Program-made: the position numbers and the translations under genes
Notes under the pieces: model-generated
What the model was told of the DNA's origin: nothing
Database searches by the model: none
What the model saw: only the letters and a program-made list of their open reading frames with translations
In this document: positions 11,182 to 22,104 of the stretch, piece after piece
How the letters are laid out: every line of letters starts with the position of its first letter
Position numbering within the stretch: position 1 is the stretch's first letter
NCBI GenBank assembly: GCA_963978905.1
Contig: OZ022256.1
Location: 51,818,001 to 51,882,000 of the forward strand
DNA length: 64,000 nucleotides
Reading direction: 5' to 3'
Source: Trichostrongylus colubriformis
Taxonomy: Eukaryota > Nematoda > Chromadorea > Rhabditida > Trichostrongylidae

Positions 11182-13955
11182 ATGCGACCGTTAATCATGC
11201 GTCTATTAGGCCAAGGTATGTGTATGGGTTTGCCCTCTTTTATGTATCATTTTCCACTACAGCATAACCTTTTCCGGGTCATCACATTCTGTCATTTAAT
11301 TGCTCATATTTTGTTTTTTTATTTTGATTATATTCAATTCAGTCATATTATTATTCGCTGTTTGTTATGGATTGGATGAGCAGGACGTACCTGAATACCT
11401 CAGGAAGAACTTTGATGAAAATAAGGTGATTCTACCGGTATCACAAGATTTTGGCGAAGAGTTCTATGCTAATGCGACAACGAAAGCATTCAGTGCCGTT
11501 CTACGTAGCTTAGCCAAAGAAAGGTGAGCTTGCAGGGTGCAGGGGGTCTTGTTATGGAAGTTCTGGGAGACATGAGTGTTCCGACCAGTAGGGCTTCTCC
11601 TGTTATGCCAACGATCCAGTCGAAACGTCAGGCCATCAATAAATATTCCACCTAACAACCTCGTTGGCATATCAGAAAAGCCTTATACTAGTAATATCGA
11701 TGCCAAGGTTCTGCGATAAAAGAGTTGGAATCTGTTGTGATCAGTGGTCCGGGAGACAGGGTCACCAGTGTTGCAAGGAGAGTAGTCCACTATAGACACG
11801 ACGAAATTAGCTTTCTATAGAGACTAATTTATTTACAGAACCTTATATTACGGATCGTTATAGTGATTATCTTCCATCTTTTCTGTAGATCTTGCTGCTT
11901 CCGATTGGAAATTGTATTTGATGGATGATGCAACAACTTAACTATCTATTTTATATACTTCCAGCTTTATTACACCACGAATATTAGTCTTTAGGCTTTG
12001 ACTTTTATCTTTGACATAAGTAGAACAGTTAAATAGCTTAGATCTTGAAATCGGTAGTGAATCAGTTGTCTAAAGCAGATCCACACAAGGGTGATCTGAC
12101 CTCATACTAATCACCGGAACACTTGCCGCACATCCGGAAAGTTCCTCATTGGGAGAGGCGCTTTCACAACGGCTTTTTGCATGCTATAGGCTCATATGCA
12201 CATCAAGCATATACATACAGTCTATTTCGGAACGCTTGATAGGGCTGGCCTGAGTGGCAAGAATGTTAGTGTGTGGCAGGGTAAGAGAATTGGATACACT
12301 CTCACCCAAGTTTGTAGGCCACGCCCTATCAAGCGCTCCGAAACGGACTGTAGATCAAAACCCTTCCAACTGCTCAAAAGATCTTTCCCTACGAAAAGCC
12401 TCCCCCTAACTAGTCCTACCCACACCTATGAATAGTGCATATGTTATTTCAGGATGGACATGCTTTCAACACCAAATCGGTTAAAAATTGAGCAGTGTTT
12501 CTCTACATCGAACAGTTTTTCTGAAGAGGCAAAGTGTTTCGTAGCACTAATGGAAAGCTTGCGAAGAATAAAGAAACGAAGCAGGCACAAAGTGTTACGA
12601 CGTATAGGTCAGTGCCAAAACTCTTAACTAAGTTCCAATACTCCTTTATTTTCGATACTATTTCAATTTTCTATTTCAGTGTTCTGAATTATAACTACCG
12701 CTACAGGTACTCCGAAAGGTGTGCTTTAAAAGCCTGTGACTTGTTACTGCGAAATATCATTAAGTTGTGGGAAAAATTTTGTGACACTTTGTAATTTTTT
12801 TCCTCTTCATGTATGTCTATTTTTACACCAAACTGAACTCTATTTCTGAGGAATTAATTTTTTAATTATATCTATTCATGATCATATATCGAGATTATGT
12901 ACGTAGACACGTATTTGAAACGTGAAATTTGGAGGATTCCGGAAAGGTAAGTTTCAAAGAGTCGCACATAAATTTGAAATCGACCTACCGCGATGCTTCA
13001 TGAGCATCAGAAACGCAGTAGGTTAATTCTTCTGAGCTTATGAAACAAAAGTAAAGCTATTGACCAATCCTATGAGTAACGATCTTTGACCATGTGTCAT
13101 TATTGGGAGCACCATTTTCCCATTTGGGTATGATTGTAAAAAGAGTACAGTATGTGCCATGATCACAAGCAATCTTTGTCACACGTCTTAATCCACTGAC
13201 GGAGGATTACGCACTTCCATTTCTTGAGCGCATCACGTACACATCGTGCGCACTGGTTACTTCCTCATTCCACTTACTAAGAAACGAAATTCTCGGAATT
13301 CGGCTCTTCTTCGGTTCGTGTAAACCAATTAGCAGCACAGGATACTATATCGAAAACTCAGCAAAACGCAGTGGTAGGGCGATTTGGGGCGAATACAAAA
13401 AGATCACTGAATATGAAAGTCGAGGTGTTCAGTAGTGTGAAAAAGCGGTCAATTCAAAAAATAGGACCCCCTCCCTACCAATAATTTTGAAAGGGGACAG
13501 TCACCTTAGAACAAGTGGCAGCTGTAGAAAAGATGCCTCCACCGAAGCTCAGTAGCGCTCCTTTCACTGGGAATTTAACCACATTAGTCTTCCTAGACTC
13601 CTTGCTTTTATCCGGGTAACTCATTCTAGAGATCCTTTGACGGTCTTGAAAGTAGAGGTAAAGAAGTAGCGGTAACCAGTGTATACAGCAAATGAGTTAC
13701 ACGATCAGTTTGAGTTTTTGTCGCTTTTTCACAATTTTTTTTTTCGTGTTGCCCCCTGGATTGAACCGTTTTCGCCCTGGATAAGGACCCGAAGTGAGGC
13801 GATAGACTGAACCATTTTCAATGCCTGGATAATACCTGGGAATCCCGATCCAACGCTTCGTTACAGTCCCAGCATGACACTGAACTGATATAAAAGCGAT
13901 CCTGGAAACACCCTACTTATTTATTTATTTACTATTTATTTATTTATTTATGTAC

Positions 13956-13986
<31 letters not shown>

Positions 13987-16900
13987 TTCATGGGTGCATT
14001 AGACGAGCCAGAACATCAACACAAATTGAACAACCACTGTAATTAGTCATAGCTAGTTAAGGAATACGATTAAGAGCATTACAAACTCGTCCTTGCGACG
14101 TCATTATTGCATTCTGGTGATGGAAACCCGATAGGCTGCCCAAATTCACCCTAAATGAAGTTGTTTTGTGTCCTAAATATCCTTATTCATTTCTAGAAAT
14201 ACGCATCTCTCGTAGGAAGACCAGTATCGATCAGAAGATGCTCCTCAGGAAACGTAAAGAAACAGCTCCAAAAAGACGGTACGAATCTTTTCCGGAGCTC
14301 GAGAAGCGATGGAACGGCAACGGTTCATTCAGATTCGTTCGATCCATCATGACCAAGGAGTCTTACCATCTGCTTAGCGAAAAAAGTGACTCTATCGTTA
14401 CAAGGCTCTCTCATCACCTGAGAAAAACCGCAGCGTTGTTGAAAGGAGAGGAATCCTTGCCACTCAGAGGGTAAACAGTACACAAGGCTTGCTGTTTCAC
14501 TATATTTTTAATGCGGTGTTTTCAGGTGGAGATCTCTAGCGAAGGAACTGATATATCATCGTGACCGCAATGAGAAGCAAAATAGGCTCTCTACCATGTT
14601 GACCAGGTAATTATGCCGTTAAAATTAGCGATGAGGAAGTCTGAACACCTGCTTTCGTACTGCAAGAAGTCGAACCACTAACCCACGTCGGTGTTCGTAC
14701 AGGAATTCAACAAAGTGAGCTGAAGACCAAGACAATACTTGGAGGGGTTGCATCGGGACACTCGAAATAGGTCACCGCACCACGTGGCTTGCTCCATAAC
14801 TCACGACAGCTCCCCTCTTGGATCCGTTGATTTGACTGCATTAGAGGGGTGGTCGTTGCCTTCAGGCGCAACCTAAGCCGATTCGAGTGTTCTGACACGC
14901 ACCCCGTTTTGGGGTCTAGTAATGCTCACTGACATCACTGGCTCAGCTTATCCAGATTCACTTGAACACTTTTCCTGGATGATTCCCTTTTTACAGCGGC
15001 AGTAAGGTTCATCCGTCACCAGAAAACTATCCAAGTCAACACAGCGATCCTACGCAAACTGAAGAAGGCAAAAGGCTCCAGAAATTGAACACATTCTTAG
15101 CCCAGGGTTGGTCAGATTAATAGCAGGAATTACAAATGGGCAAATGATTGTATTTTGAATGAACATTTTCAGGGGTTAAACTTGTAGCAGCAGCTACAGG
15201 ACATGTCGTCGGGAATAAAACGATTCGCTTATTATCACCAAGAGTTGGGAACACAAAACACGCTGTCCATGAGGTGATATTAATTCAATTATAGTTCTTA
15301 TATCTATTCATAAAAAATAGATAGATAAAGATATTATTTGTGCGTAAGCGGAGGTGGTGTAGTGACAGGTGGAGCACACCCCACTCTCGTGGTGCGCGGA
15401 TAAAATTCCGCATCAACGTCCACCTAGACCAACCAAGCCTTCCATCCCTCCGGGGTTGGCGAATCGGTACCAGACTCGTCTGGGAGGAGAAAAGCACTGA
15501 CTTGAACATCGGCTGGCCACCGCAAGTCATTGTATAGGCCACATCACAGTCACCAGTCATCACGATTCGGAATGGAGCTATTAGGTTGGTGAAAAAGTCC
15601 TGGGACACCAATTTCAAAAAAAAGTTAAAATTCGAAAAAAGGATCCGTGGGTCGATCGACGTTACAGATCAATAGCCACACAATCGTAGATAACACTGAA
15701 CTTATTTCGACTTATTTCGACTTGGGTGTCCCACGAACTGAGCGATTCAGATCGGTCATCGAGGTTAAGCATCGCTCAGTCTCTCCTCAGTCGATTCCGG
15801 ATTAAGGACTTTCTGGGAGGGGTCGTTACAGGGGATGAATCCTGGGTCTTCTACGCGAATCATAGCAGGAGAGTCCAGTGGTTTCCCTAAGGAGAAGCGG
15901 CTCCGACTCAATCGAAGACAGACACCCATCAAGAAAAGGTGATGCTGTGCTGTTGGTGGGACTCACAAGGAATGCTTTGCCACGAATTTCTCGAAAGTGG
16001 TACCACAGTAACCGCAAGCATCTAGTCTAATCAGCTGCAGAGGTTGAGCGAGGCAATGCAACAAAAGCGGCCAGGACGAAACAAAGTTTACTTTCTTCAT
16101 GACAACGCACGCCCTCATGTTGCAAGAATGTCTCGGGAGAAGTTGGAGGAGCTTGGATGGGAAGTACTGCCTCACCCTCCGTATTCGCCCGACCTTGCCC
16201 CTTCCGATTATCACCTATTTAGGGCCCTCAAACAAAATCTCAGAGATAAGGAATTTAATGATCAAGCTCAACTTGAATCGGAGGTGACGCGCTTCTTCGA
16301 CTCACAGCCAGCTTCCTTCTGGAGAAAAGGTATTCGTATCTGCCCAAAAAATGGCAAAGTGTTATCGAGGCAGAAGGTGATTACTTTGTGATTTGAAATG
16401 ACGAAGAAATAAAGTTTTTAAAATTTGAAAGAAAAGTTCTCAGTGTCCCAGGACTTTTTCACCAACCTAATAGAATGTCTGCGCATCCCAGGAAGGGGTT
16501 GATAACGCCAATAACTTTATCCTTCTAGAACTTTAATTATTTGTGCATAAATTTTGAGTGCTAGTCGCTTTATTCCCTTTTATTATCCCTTATGTAGCTT
16601 GGATTTTAAGACGTGACAATACTATAATTGCATGTAATAATTACCATTCTCTATTTTAAACAGTGTTAGGGGTAATGTTAGTGATGAGGAATCGCTAAAA
16701 GGAGTCATTCACTCAAAAACTAGGGGTCTAGGAAGCCTAACTGCGGCGAAATTCCCTGCAAAAGGCGCGCTCCGGAGTTGAGGCAGAAGCGGCCTTTATA
16801 GCTCCAGCCGCCTTTCGTGGCTAGGTCCGCCTCCTACGATTGATTGGCTGGAGTGTAAATGGAAGGAATCGCGGCCTGCTCTATTAGTTTAAGGTTGAAG

Positions 16901-19900
16901 CTCACTCCAGAAAAAGGATGCTTTCCCATTTCCGAACATCCCTTTGTGTTTACGACAGGGCAACACGCCAGTGGAAAACTCGTCCAAATTACCCGCCTCT
17001 TCACGGAAAGGCTCCACCTCGTGAATCAACGGTGGGAAGGGGTCCTATTTCTCGGGTCTTTGACCATTTCCATCCGTTTTTCCTTCTCTGTGCTATGACT
17101 AGACCTCTCGACTTTCATATTCACTGCTTTTTTCACTCTTCGTTCGAATTTCCCCTAACACTGCCTTCAAATGAGACAAACGGGTTGCAAGAGAAAACCG
17201 TCGTGATGTATCTCTGCGCCTATGGCGAAAATGCAGCGGGAAACAGTTCCTCCTGCACCACTACTGAACATAATTAGCAAACTTGTAACAACCATCTCAT
17301 CGCGGCCTGCGGCGAAAATCAGCAGCTACCAAAAATCAAAAACTTCAAAATCAATATCTACTCAAGCTTTCACTTTCACGGTTTGGTACCGATATTGACC
17401 GGCTCAACACAATTAAAGTGAAAGGGGTCTCGGTAGTGTTATGGATTAGCGCATGTGCCCAGAAAGCATGAAGTGCGGATTCGAGTCCTGTCCGAGACCG
17501 AAGCCTTTGCCCATAACTCAGCATACTTGTAACAACTAATAGCAAACTTCGTTAAAGATATCGTTGCTATCACCGGACATACCTTTGTCCATGGATTCGA
17601 ATAATGACAATCCTGAGAGGAATGCTCTACTTGAATTGCTTCTAGAAGTGAGCGGAGCGACAGCCGGAATGAGGAAAGCTTTGGTGAGTAATCTGCAACG
17701 TTTAAAGCCAATTGTTGCTTTGTAACGGTGTTCTGTTAAAGTTCAATGTTACCTGAAAACCGACTAGAAATTCCTCACTATTACGTGTTCAATTCAGAGT
17801 CGGATCAAATCTGAAACTCCACAAATGTCTAAAGATGATGTGGAAAAGACGATTGGGAAGAGAGAGCGACAGAAAATTGAAGTGATAGAGATGATGGAAA
17901 AAACGTACTCGGATGATCAGGTGAATTTTGAAGTGCGCCTGGGATGAAAATGTAATTAATCTAGTAAGTGGTAACATATTTTTCAACGAGAAGTATATCA
18001 AAACATATGAAGCTAATAGCTTCCTCTGTGGTACAGCGAAAGCAACAATCCACATATGTCCGCGTTAGTTGGGATACGCACATCAGGACACTCGGACCGG
18101 GACATTGCACCACGCGAATGAAAATATCGCGGGTGCATTAATGCCATGCTGGTACCGTTGAGGATCAACTACGTGCCAAAGGTCAAAACGGCCACCATTT
18201 TGCCTACTTTGAGCTGACTCAATACGAGTGTTCTGACGCACACTAAACGTTACTAGGTGCCTAATATTTATAAGAAGAAACGAAAAAACTGATCACACGG
18301 CGTTGTTCCAGTGGTGATATATGTGGATGAGCAGAAGCAGTGTAGCGTCATGTGGTGCCGCTCCAAGTCACTTGATCCGGAGTTCATATCTCGGGGCAAT
18401 ACTAAAGCGGCTACAGGGGCGTGAAGTAGTATATGCACTAGCGATTTATCGCGCTCTTCAAATACCACAACGATTCTGAATACAAAAAGGTAATGAAAAA
18501 TGCGCATTCTAAAACAAAAGCTGGTGAGCTCCGCACGATTTTTATTCCTTAGGCACCGTTAATGATGGTAGAATCCGTATTTTGCGGAATCATAGAATTC
18601 GTGTCAAAGAAGTAGATTGATCGGGAAATTCAAAAAAATCCGCTCTGTGTTAAAGCGAAATTATGGAATGAGCGTAGCTGTGAAATCTTCGCAGAAAAAT
18701 TAGACAAGTATCGATCGGAATAGGTGTGGAAGTTGCGTTTTCATGGAAATGACGGAGTTACAGAAGCTTCACTTCGCTGATTCAGTTAGCTAGGTGAAGC
18801 TTAACAATCGTCCGGTATCTGAGCTTTTTCTGCACATTCTACAATTTCGCACATCCACAACAGCTCAAATTCCGCGATTCTTCCGAAACGTCTCATTCCT
18901 TTCTCGCAATTCTACAGAAATTTATATTCTACTAATATGATCGCTGCCTTACCGTGGCATACCTAACTGTTCAAAGGAATCGTACACGGGAAGAAGAGTT
19001 TCGCTGTTACCCATATGCTTACGCTGCATTTTCTCAATAAGAGTCGCACGTGAAGTTTCGCACGAAAAAGTGAGATAATACAGTCCTCGAAGTGTTGATG
19101 GTGAGCGAAAGGGCGAGCCCCAGGATAAATCACGCCCCGTCGCCCACCGCGATCGGAGATCCATAGTGGGAACAGAAAATTGCGCAACTAATCCCGCTCT
19201 TCGTTTCCCCTCGCAGCGGACGAAGGGGCGGGCACTTGCTCTTAGGCCCCGCCCCCTAAGCCAAAATTTTGAGGAACTGTATCCCAACCGGATTCTCACT
19301 TTTCCGAGAAACTTTCCACGCAGCCCTCATGTACAACTACAACATGAATGTATGAAAACAAGGTGACATATTTTTCGTGTACGATTCCTTTAAACCACAA
19401 GAACCAGCTTCCGCCCGAAAAGCAATGGACTCCTACCATTCACTACCCAGTGTACCAAAATGTTATAGTCAGTTAGCTCGCGACGCCGACTAGTTAGCGC
19501 TGAATCTGATCCAAGCCTTATTTCAGATGGAATCGTTCAAAAAACGTGGATTTGCCTTCATGACAGACCGCCAACGTCGTCTTGTGTACGGTCCGGAATC
19601 TCCCTATTACAATCAAAAGTTTGTGCGACGAACCGAAGGATTACGCAAGGATCAACTGGAAAGGAAGTTCATCAATACGATACGACTACAAGCGGTCGGA
19701 AAATCAGATTATAATCGGCGAATGAAGTATGACCTCATCAGTTCGCCAACTGTAGGCGCACTTTTTGTCAGTGAGTTTTGAATTTCGATTTTTCCAAAAC
19801 TTCTGTTCCTGAAGGAGGCCATGCCTACTTTGACCAGTAACAGGAAAGGCAACCGAAGTGGGTGTGGCCTACCTGCGGCGCGGCTCGCGAGCTTGCCAGC

Positions 19901-20466
19901 ATTGAGATTGGGCAAATTTCATTAAGATGGAAATATAATTGTTCACATCTCTATTTTCAGACGCGCCCATCACCAATTTGAACTCCATTTTTTCTCCAGT
20001 GGTGCTTTCTGTCTTTGTGTCGTCTCCAACCCTTATTGGGCCACTGATCCTATCACCATGGCTGTTCTCGGCTCTTATAACATCACCTTGGGCTTTATGT
20101 CCGATCATTCTGTCTCCGTTTGCATTTGTTCCCATTATTCTTTCTCCAGTAGCGTTGTCACCATTTGTGCTGTCACCAGGCATTTTTAGTCCAGCCATAC
20201 TTAGCCCTCTCCTTATGGTACCATATATCCTCTCACCAGGGGTTTTCAATCCGATTATTCTATCACCATTGGTGCTATCCCCAATGGTTCTAAGTCCTCT
20301 TGCTGCTTCGCCCGTTATTCTATCCCCAGCCCTACTCTCCCCGTTGGTTCTTTCTCCCATGTATCATACGGCATTCGTGCTCAGTCCCTCGTTACTTTCA
20401 CCTCCTATCGCTTCTGATGGAGAAAATGCGGCAATTATCCTGTCGCCTGATCTGGGGATGCTCTAG
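11182..20466 (+). CDS. mlt-10: MLT-10-like moulting protein, 11 exons, secreted
   Basis: Exons: 11182-11215, 11343-11523, 12453-12607, 14197-14470, 14526-14606, 14997-15106, 15173-15273, 17558-17683, 17798-17920, 19527-19770, 19961-20466. All phases join, giving 644 residues. Residues 1-20 (MRPLIMRLLGQVILLFAVCY), split over exons 1 and 2, form a signal peptide. The middle is basic and helical. LSP motifs appear in IRLLSPR (exon 7) and SLLSPD (exon 8). The last exon, residues about 477-644, is a near-continuous array of five-residue LSP units such as PIILSPFAFVPIILSPVALS. This array plus the preceding FMTDRQRRLVYG region is the hallmark of the nematode MLT-10 family, secreted proteins needed for cuticle moulting. 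A further in-phase exon between 17920 and 19527 cannot be excluded. The symbol indicates family, not proven orthology. Confidence 0.88.
12218..12350. mobile_element. Short MITE, 133 bp, TA-flanked
   Basis: CAGTCTATTTCGGAACGCTT at the left matches the inverse of AAGCGCTCCGAAACGGACTG at the right, with TA at 12216-12217 and 12351-12352. The interior is itself imperfectly palindromic. It lies in an intron of the moulting gene. A diverged relative lies at 57717-57848. Confidence 0.72.
13916..13988 (+). repeat. Microsatellite (TTTA)n, slightly interrupted
   Basis: Tandem TTTA units with two short interruptions, in an intron of the moulting gene. Confidence 0.9.
14700..14905 (-). repeat. Dispersed repeat with TCAGAACACTCGA end (copy 1)
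   Basis: On the minus strand this contains GTCAGAACACTCGAATCGG at one side and a CGAGTGTCCCGATGCA side at the other. Related ends occur at 18070-18245 (TCAGGACACTCGGACC, and GAGTGTTCTGACGCAC) and near 22828 (TCAGGACACTCGAGCTTGG). Probably a short TIR element family. Confidence 0.45.
15581..16470 (+). mobile_element. Mariner-family transposon, internally deleted, 890 bp
   Basis: Perfect inverted ends TTAGGTTGGTGAAAAAGTCC and GGACTTTTTCACCAACCTAA, with TA duplications at 15579-15580 and 16471-16472. At 890 bp it is shorter than the usual about 1.3 kb for mariner, and the transposase N-terminal DNA-binding part is missing or scrambled. It is inserted into a SINE-like repeat inside an intron of the moulting gene. 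Confidence 0.9.
15720..16391 (+). pseudogene. Degenerate mariner transposase
   Basis: Fragments in shifting frames: a WVPHEL-like piece near 15725 (LGVPHELS), the first catalytic Asp region TGDESWVFYANHS near 15832, ending at an in-frame TAA after VQWFP, then a clean C-terminal ORF 16044-16391 of 115 residues. The last ORF has HDNARPHVA (second Asp) and YSPDLAPSDYHLF (third Asp), the D,D34D layout of mariner. Stop and frameshift plus the lost N-terminus make it non-functional. Confidence 0.85.
17030..17190 (+). repeat. Dispersed repeat family B, copy 1 (partial)
   Basis: GGTCCTATTTCTCGGGTCTTTGACC and the following CTCGACTTTCATATTCA match the corresponding parts of the copies at 58450-58740 and 61540-61880. 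It lies in an intron of the moulting gene. Upstream sequence from about 16815 may be a more diverged part of the same unit. Confidence 0.6.
17426..17499 (+). pseudogene. tRNA-like sequence, probably a tRNA pseudogene or SINE head
   Basis: Acceptor-like ends GGTCTCGG and CCGAGACC pair perfectly and are 74 nt apart. A D-arm-like TAGTGTTATGGATTAGCGCA and a T-arm-like GGATTCGAGTCC are in place. A 5-bp anticodon stem TGTGC/GCATG leaves the loop CCAGAAA, with C instead of the invariant U33. The G53-C61 pair of the T stem is broken. These faults argue against a working tRNA. It sits 58 nt before exon 8 of the moulting gene. Confidence 0.5.
18973..19391. mobile_element. Dispersed TIR repeat family A, copy 1
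   Basis: Ends AAAGGAATCGTACACGGG and CGTGTACGATTCCTTT are inverted repeats. The interior has mirrored halves: TTTCGCACGAAAAAGTGAG on the left and CTCACTTTTCCGAGAAA on the right, plus AGGGGCGG-type blocks. Further copies lie at 25815-26249, 38175-38602, 40566-40900 and, partly, 60990-61152. No coding capacity. Confidence 0.7.
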
Positions 20467-20552
20467 CTTTAGCTGTGTAGGTGTAATAATTAAGATATAT
20501 AGATGTAGCTAGTCACAAAAATGTATGAATATGGTTACTCTAGCATCTTAGG

Positions 20553-20558
20553 AATAAA
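20553..20558 (+). terminator. Polyadenylation signal AATAAA of the MLT-10-like gene
   Basis: First canonical hexamer, 86 nt after the stop codon of the moulting gene. Confidence 0.6.
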
Positions 20559-22104
20559 TGCAGTAAAAAACATTTTTAAATTTTGCCTTTGTTAAAGTAT
20601 AGCAATTAGAAAACGAATGGGAGTTGCCCATAGTAGGAGAATTTCTTACTTTTTTTGAGACTTTCTAGATTATAGCAAATCAAAGCACAAAATCTAAGGC
20701 GTTCTCATTGGTGCTCTTCCCTTGCTAGAGAGTGAGCATAGTGCTGATGGGCGGGTTTGAACCAATTGTTGCGCCCTCCTCATTGGTCGCCTCTCCCTTT
20801 GAGGCAAATCTTGTGAATATCGGAATAAGTGCACTACCGTGCAGATATCTCCTTTTAAAACTATCCAGATTGCACCATTATTGGAACAAGACATTCGATA
20901 TTTTGACACTGAGATGACTAGGAACTAACAGCCGTGACATCGAGACCATGCTGTCTATGTCCCTATCGCTTTCCCCCTGTCCGGTGCTTCACTGAGGGCT
21001 ACGCAACAGGGGAATTTAAAAACAGTGAACATTCATGTTTCGCGCGCTTTTTCCTGTGTTTTCTCCATTGCGTAGACATCAGAATCTCTGAGCAACTAAC
21101 CTGACTGCAGCAAGAAATTCCTAGCGTGCTGCCTTGTCATTTTCGTTGTCTTCCCATCTTTGTGAGGCTTGGAAGAGCTCCAAGTCTTTCTCAAGAACCC
21201 GAGAGATTATCAGGGGATGCTGGAGGGGAGTTTGAAGGCCACAAAATTTCCGCCACCTGTTCTCATTTCCTATCATATCAAGCTGACCTCGTGGAAAGTT
21301 TCAGAAGGTTACGATTACAGGTTGCACCGGAATCAATAGCTTTCAGGATTCCTAAATACCCCGTCAGGGATAATTCCGGTAGCAATAGAGGAGGAGTAGA
21401 ATGAGCTCTCGAAAAATCCGGTAAATAAGAACCCGAAATCCTTCTCCTCACTCCCTCCCTTTCTCTCCCTCTGCATCATTAGCCAGTGGGAGTAGATGCA
21501 GAGGGGCGAGAGATTAGCCCCGCCCTCGCAGCACTTCGCTTGGCAGATGCGAGGAAGGGTGATTGGCAGCGCTGGCTCACCGCGATAAAGACCCGAGGCC
21601 CAGTTTTCTGAGGGAGTTTTGCCACAGATCATCTCTTCTAGAGTAAATGTTTGAAAATATTCTTCTCATTTCTGATTTCCTCTTTACCCCTGACAGTGCC
21701 TTTGAATAAATAATATAATCGTGTATATATTAATTGTTCCAACTACTGTAAAATAGTAATAAGCTTTGCAATATGAATTATGTGTATTTACCTGCACGCT
21801 CACGGATTACGCTGCAATTAAACGAGCCGTTTTAAGGCGCCAGCAAGGAGAATCCCATTTCTTCGAATACCGTAATACGGAATAAACTCTACAAATCAAT
21901 TTTATTATAATCCACAAAGGATCTTGATACGAAAGGCCTTTTCATGACAAAAGCCTTTACAAAATCTTTACAAAATGCACCTTGCAGAGTGAGAGAGCGA
22001 TAGTTTTGGTCGCGCAAATACCAAATAGACGTCACTTTTTTAGAAGAAAAAACAAATTAGAAGTTTTATTGCATCGTTTCAAAAGAGAAGGTTCCACAAT
22101 CCTA
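20559..22104. other. Intergenic gap between two convergent genes
   Basis: It separates the 3' ends of the moulting gene (plus) and the SLC3A-like gene (minus). Apart from a family B repeat at 21350-21640 I recognise no gene or RNA. Confidence 0.5.
21350..21640 (-). repeat. Dispersed repeat family B, copy 2
   Basis: The reverse complement carries CTGCGAGGGCGGGGC, a GATGCAGAGGGAGAGAAAGG block and GGGTTCTTATTTACCGGATTTTTCG, which align in order with the copies at 58450-58740 and 61540-61880. Confidence 0.65.

Larger units (their letters stand above)
15345..16530 (+). repeat. tRNA-derived SINE-like repeat, copy 1, split by a mariner element
   Basis: The left part 15345-15580 starts with GGTGGTGTAGTGACAGGTGG and contains GCGGATAAAATTCC, resembling tRNA A and B boxes. 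It continues to CACGATTCGGAATGGAG and resumes after the mariner insertion at 16473 (GAATGTCTGCGCATCCCAGG). Uninterrupted family members are at 27809-28115 and 42336-42618, and comparison with them shows the mariner insertion is clean. Confidence 0.7.

Noticed and set aside
17426..17499. Functional tRNA gene
   Set aside because: C in place of U33 and a broken G53-C61 pair make a working tRNA unlikely; kept only as a pseudogene-like feature.
19869..20360. 163-residue antisense ORF with GDxxxGER-like repeats
   Set aside because: Exact antisense of the LSP-repeat exon of the moulting gene; openness follows from the 15-nt period.
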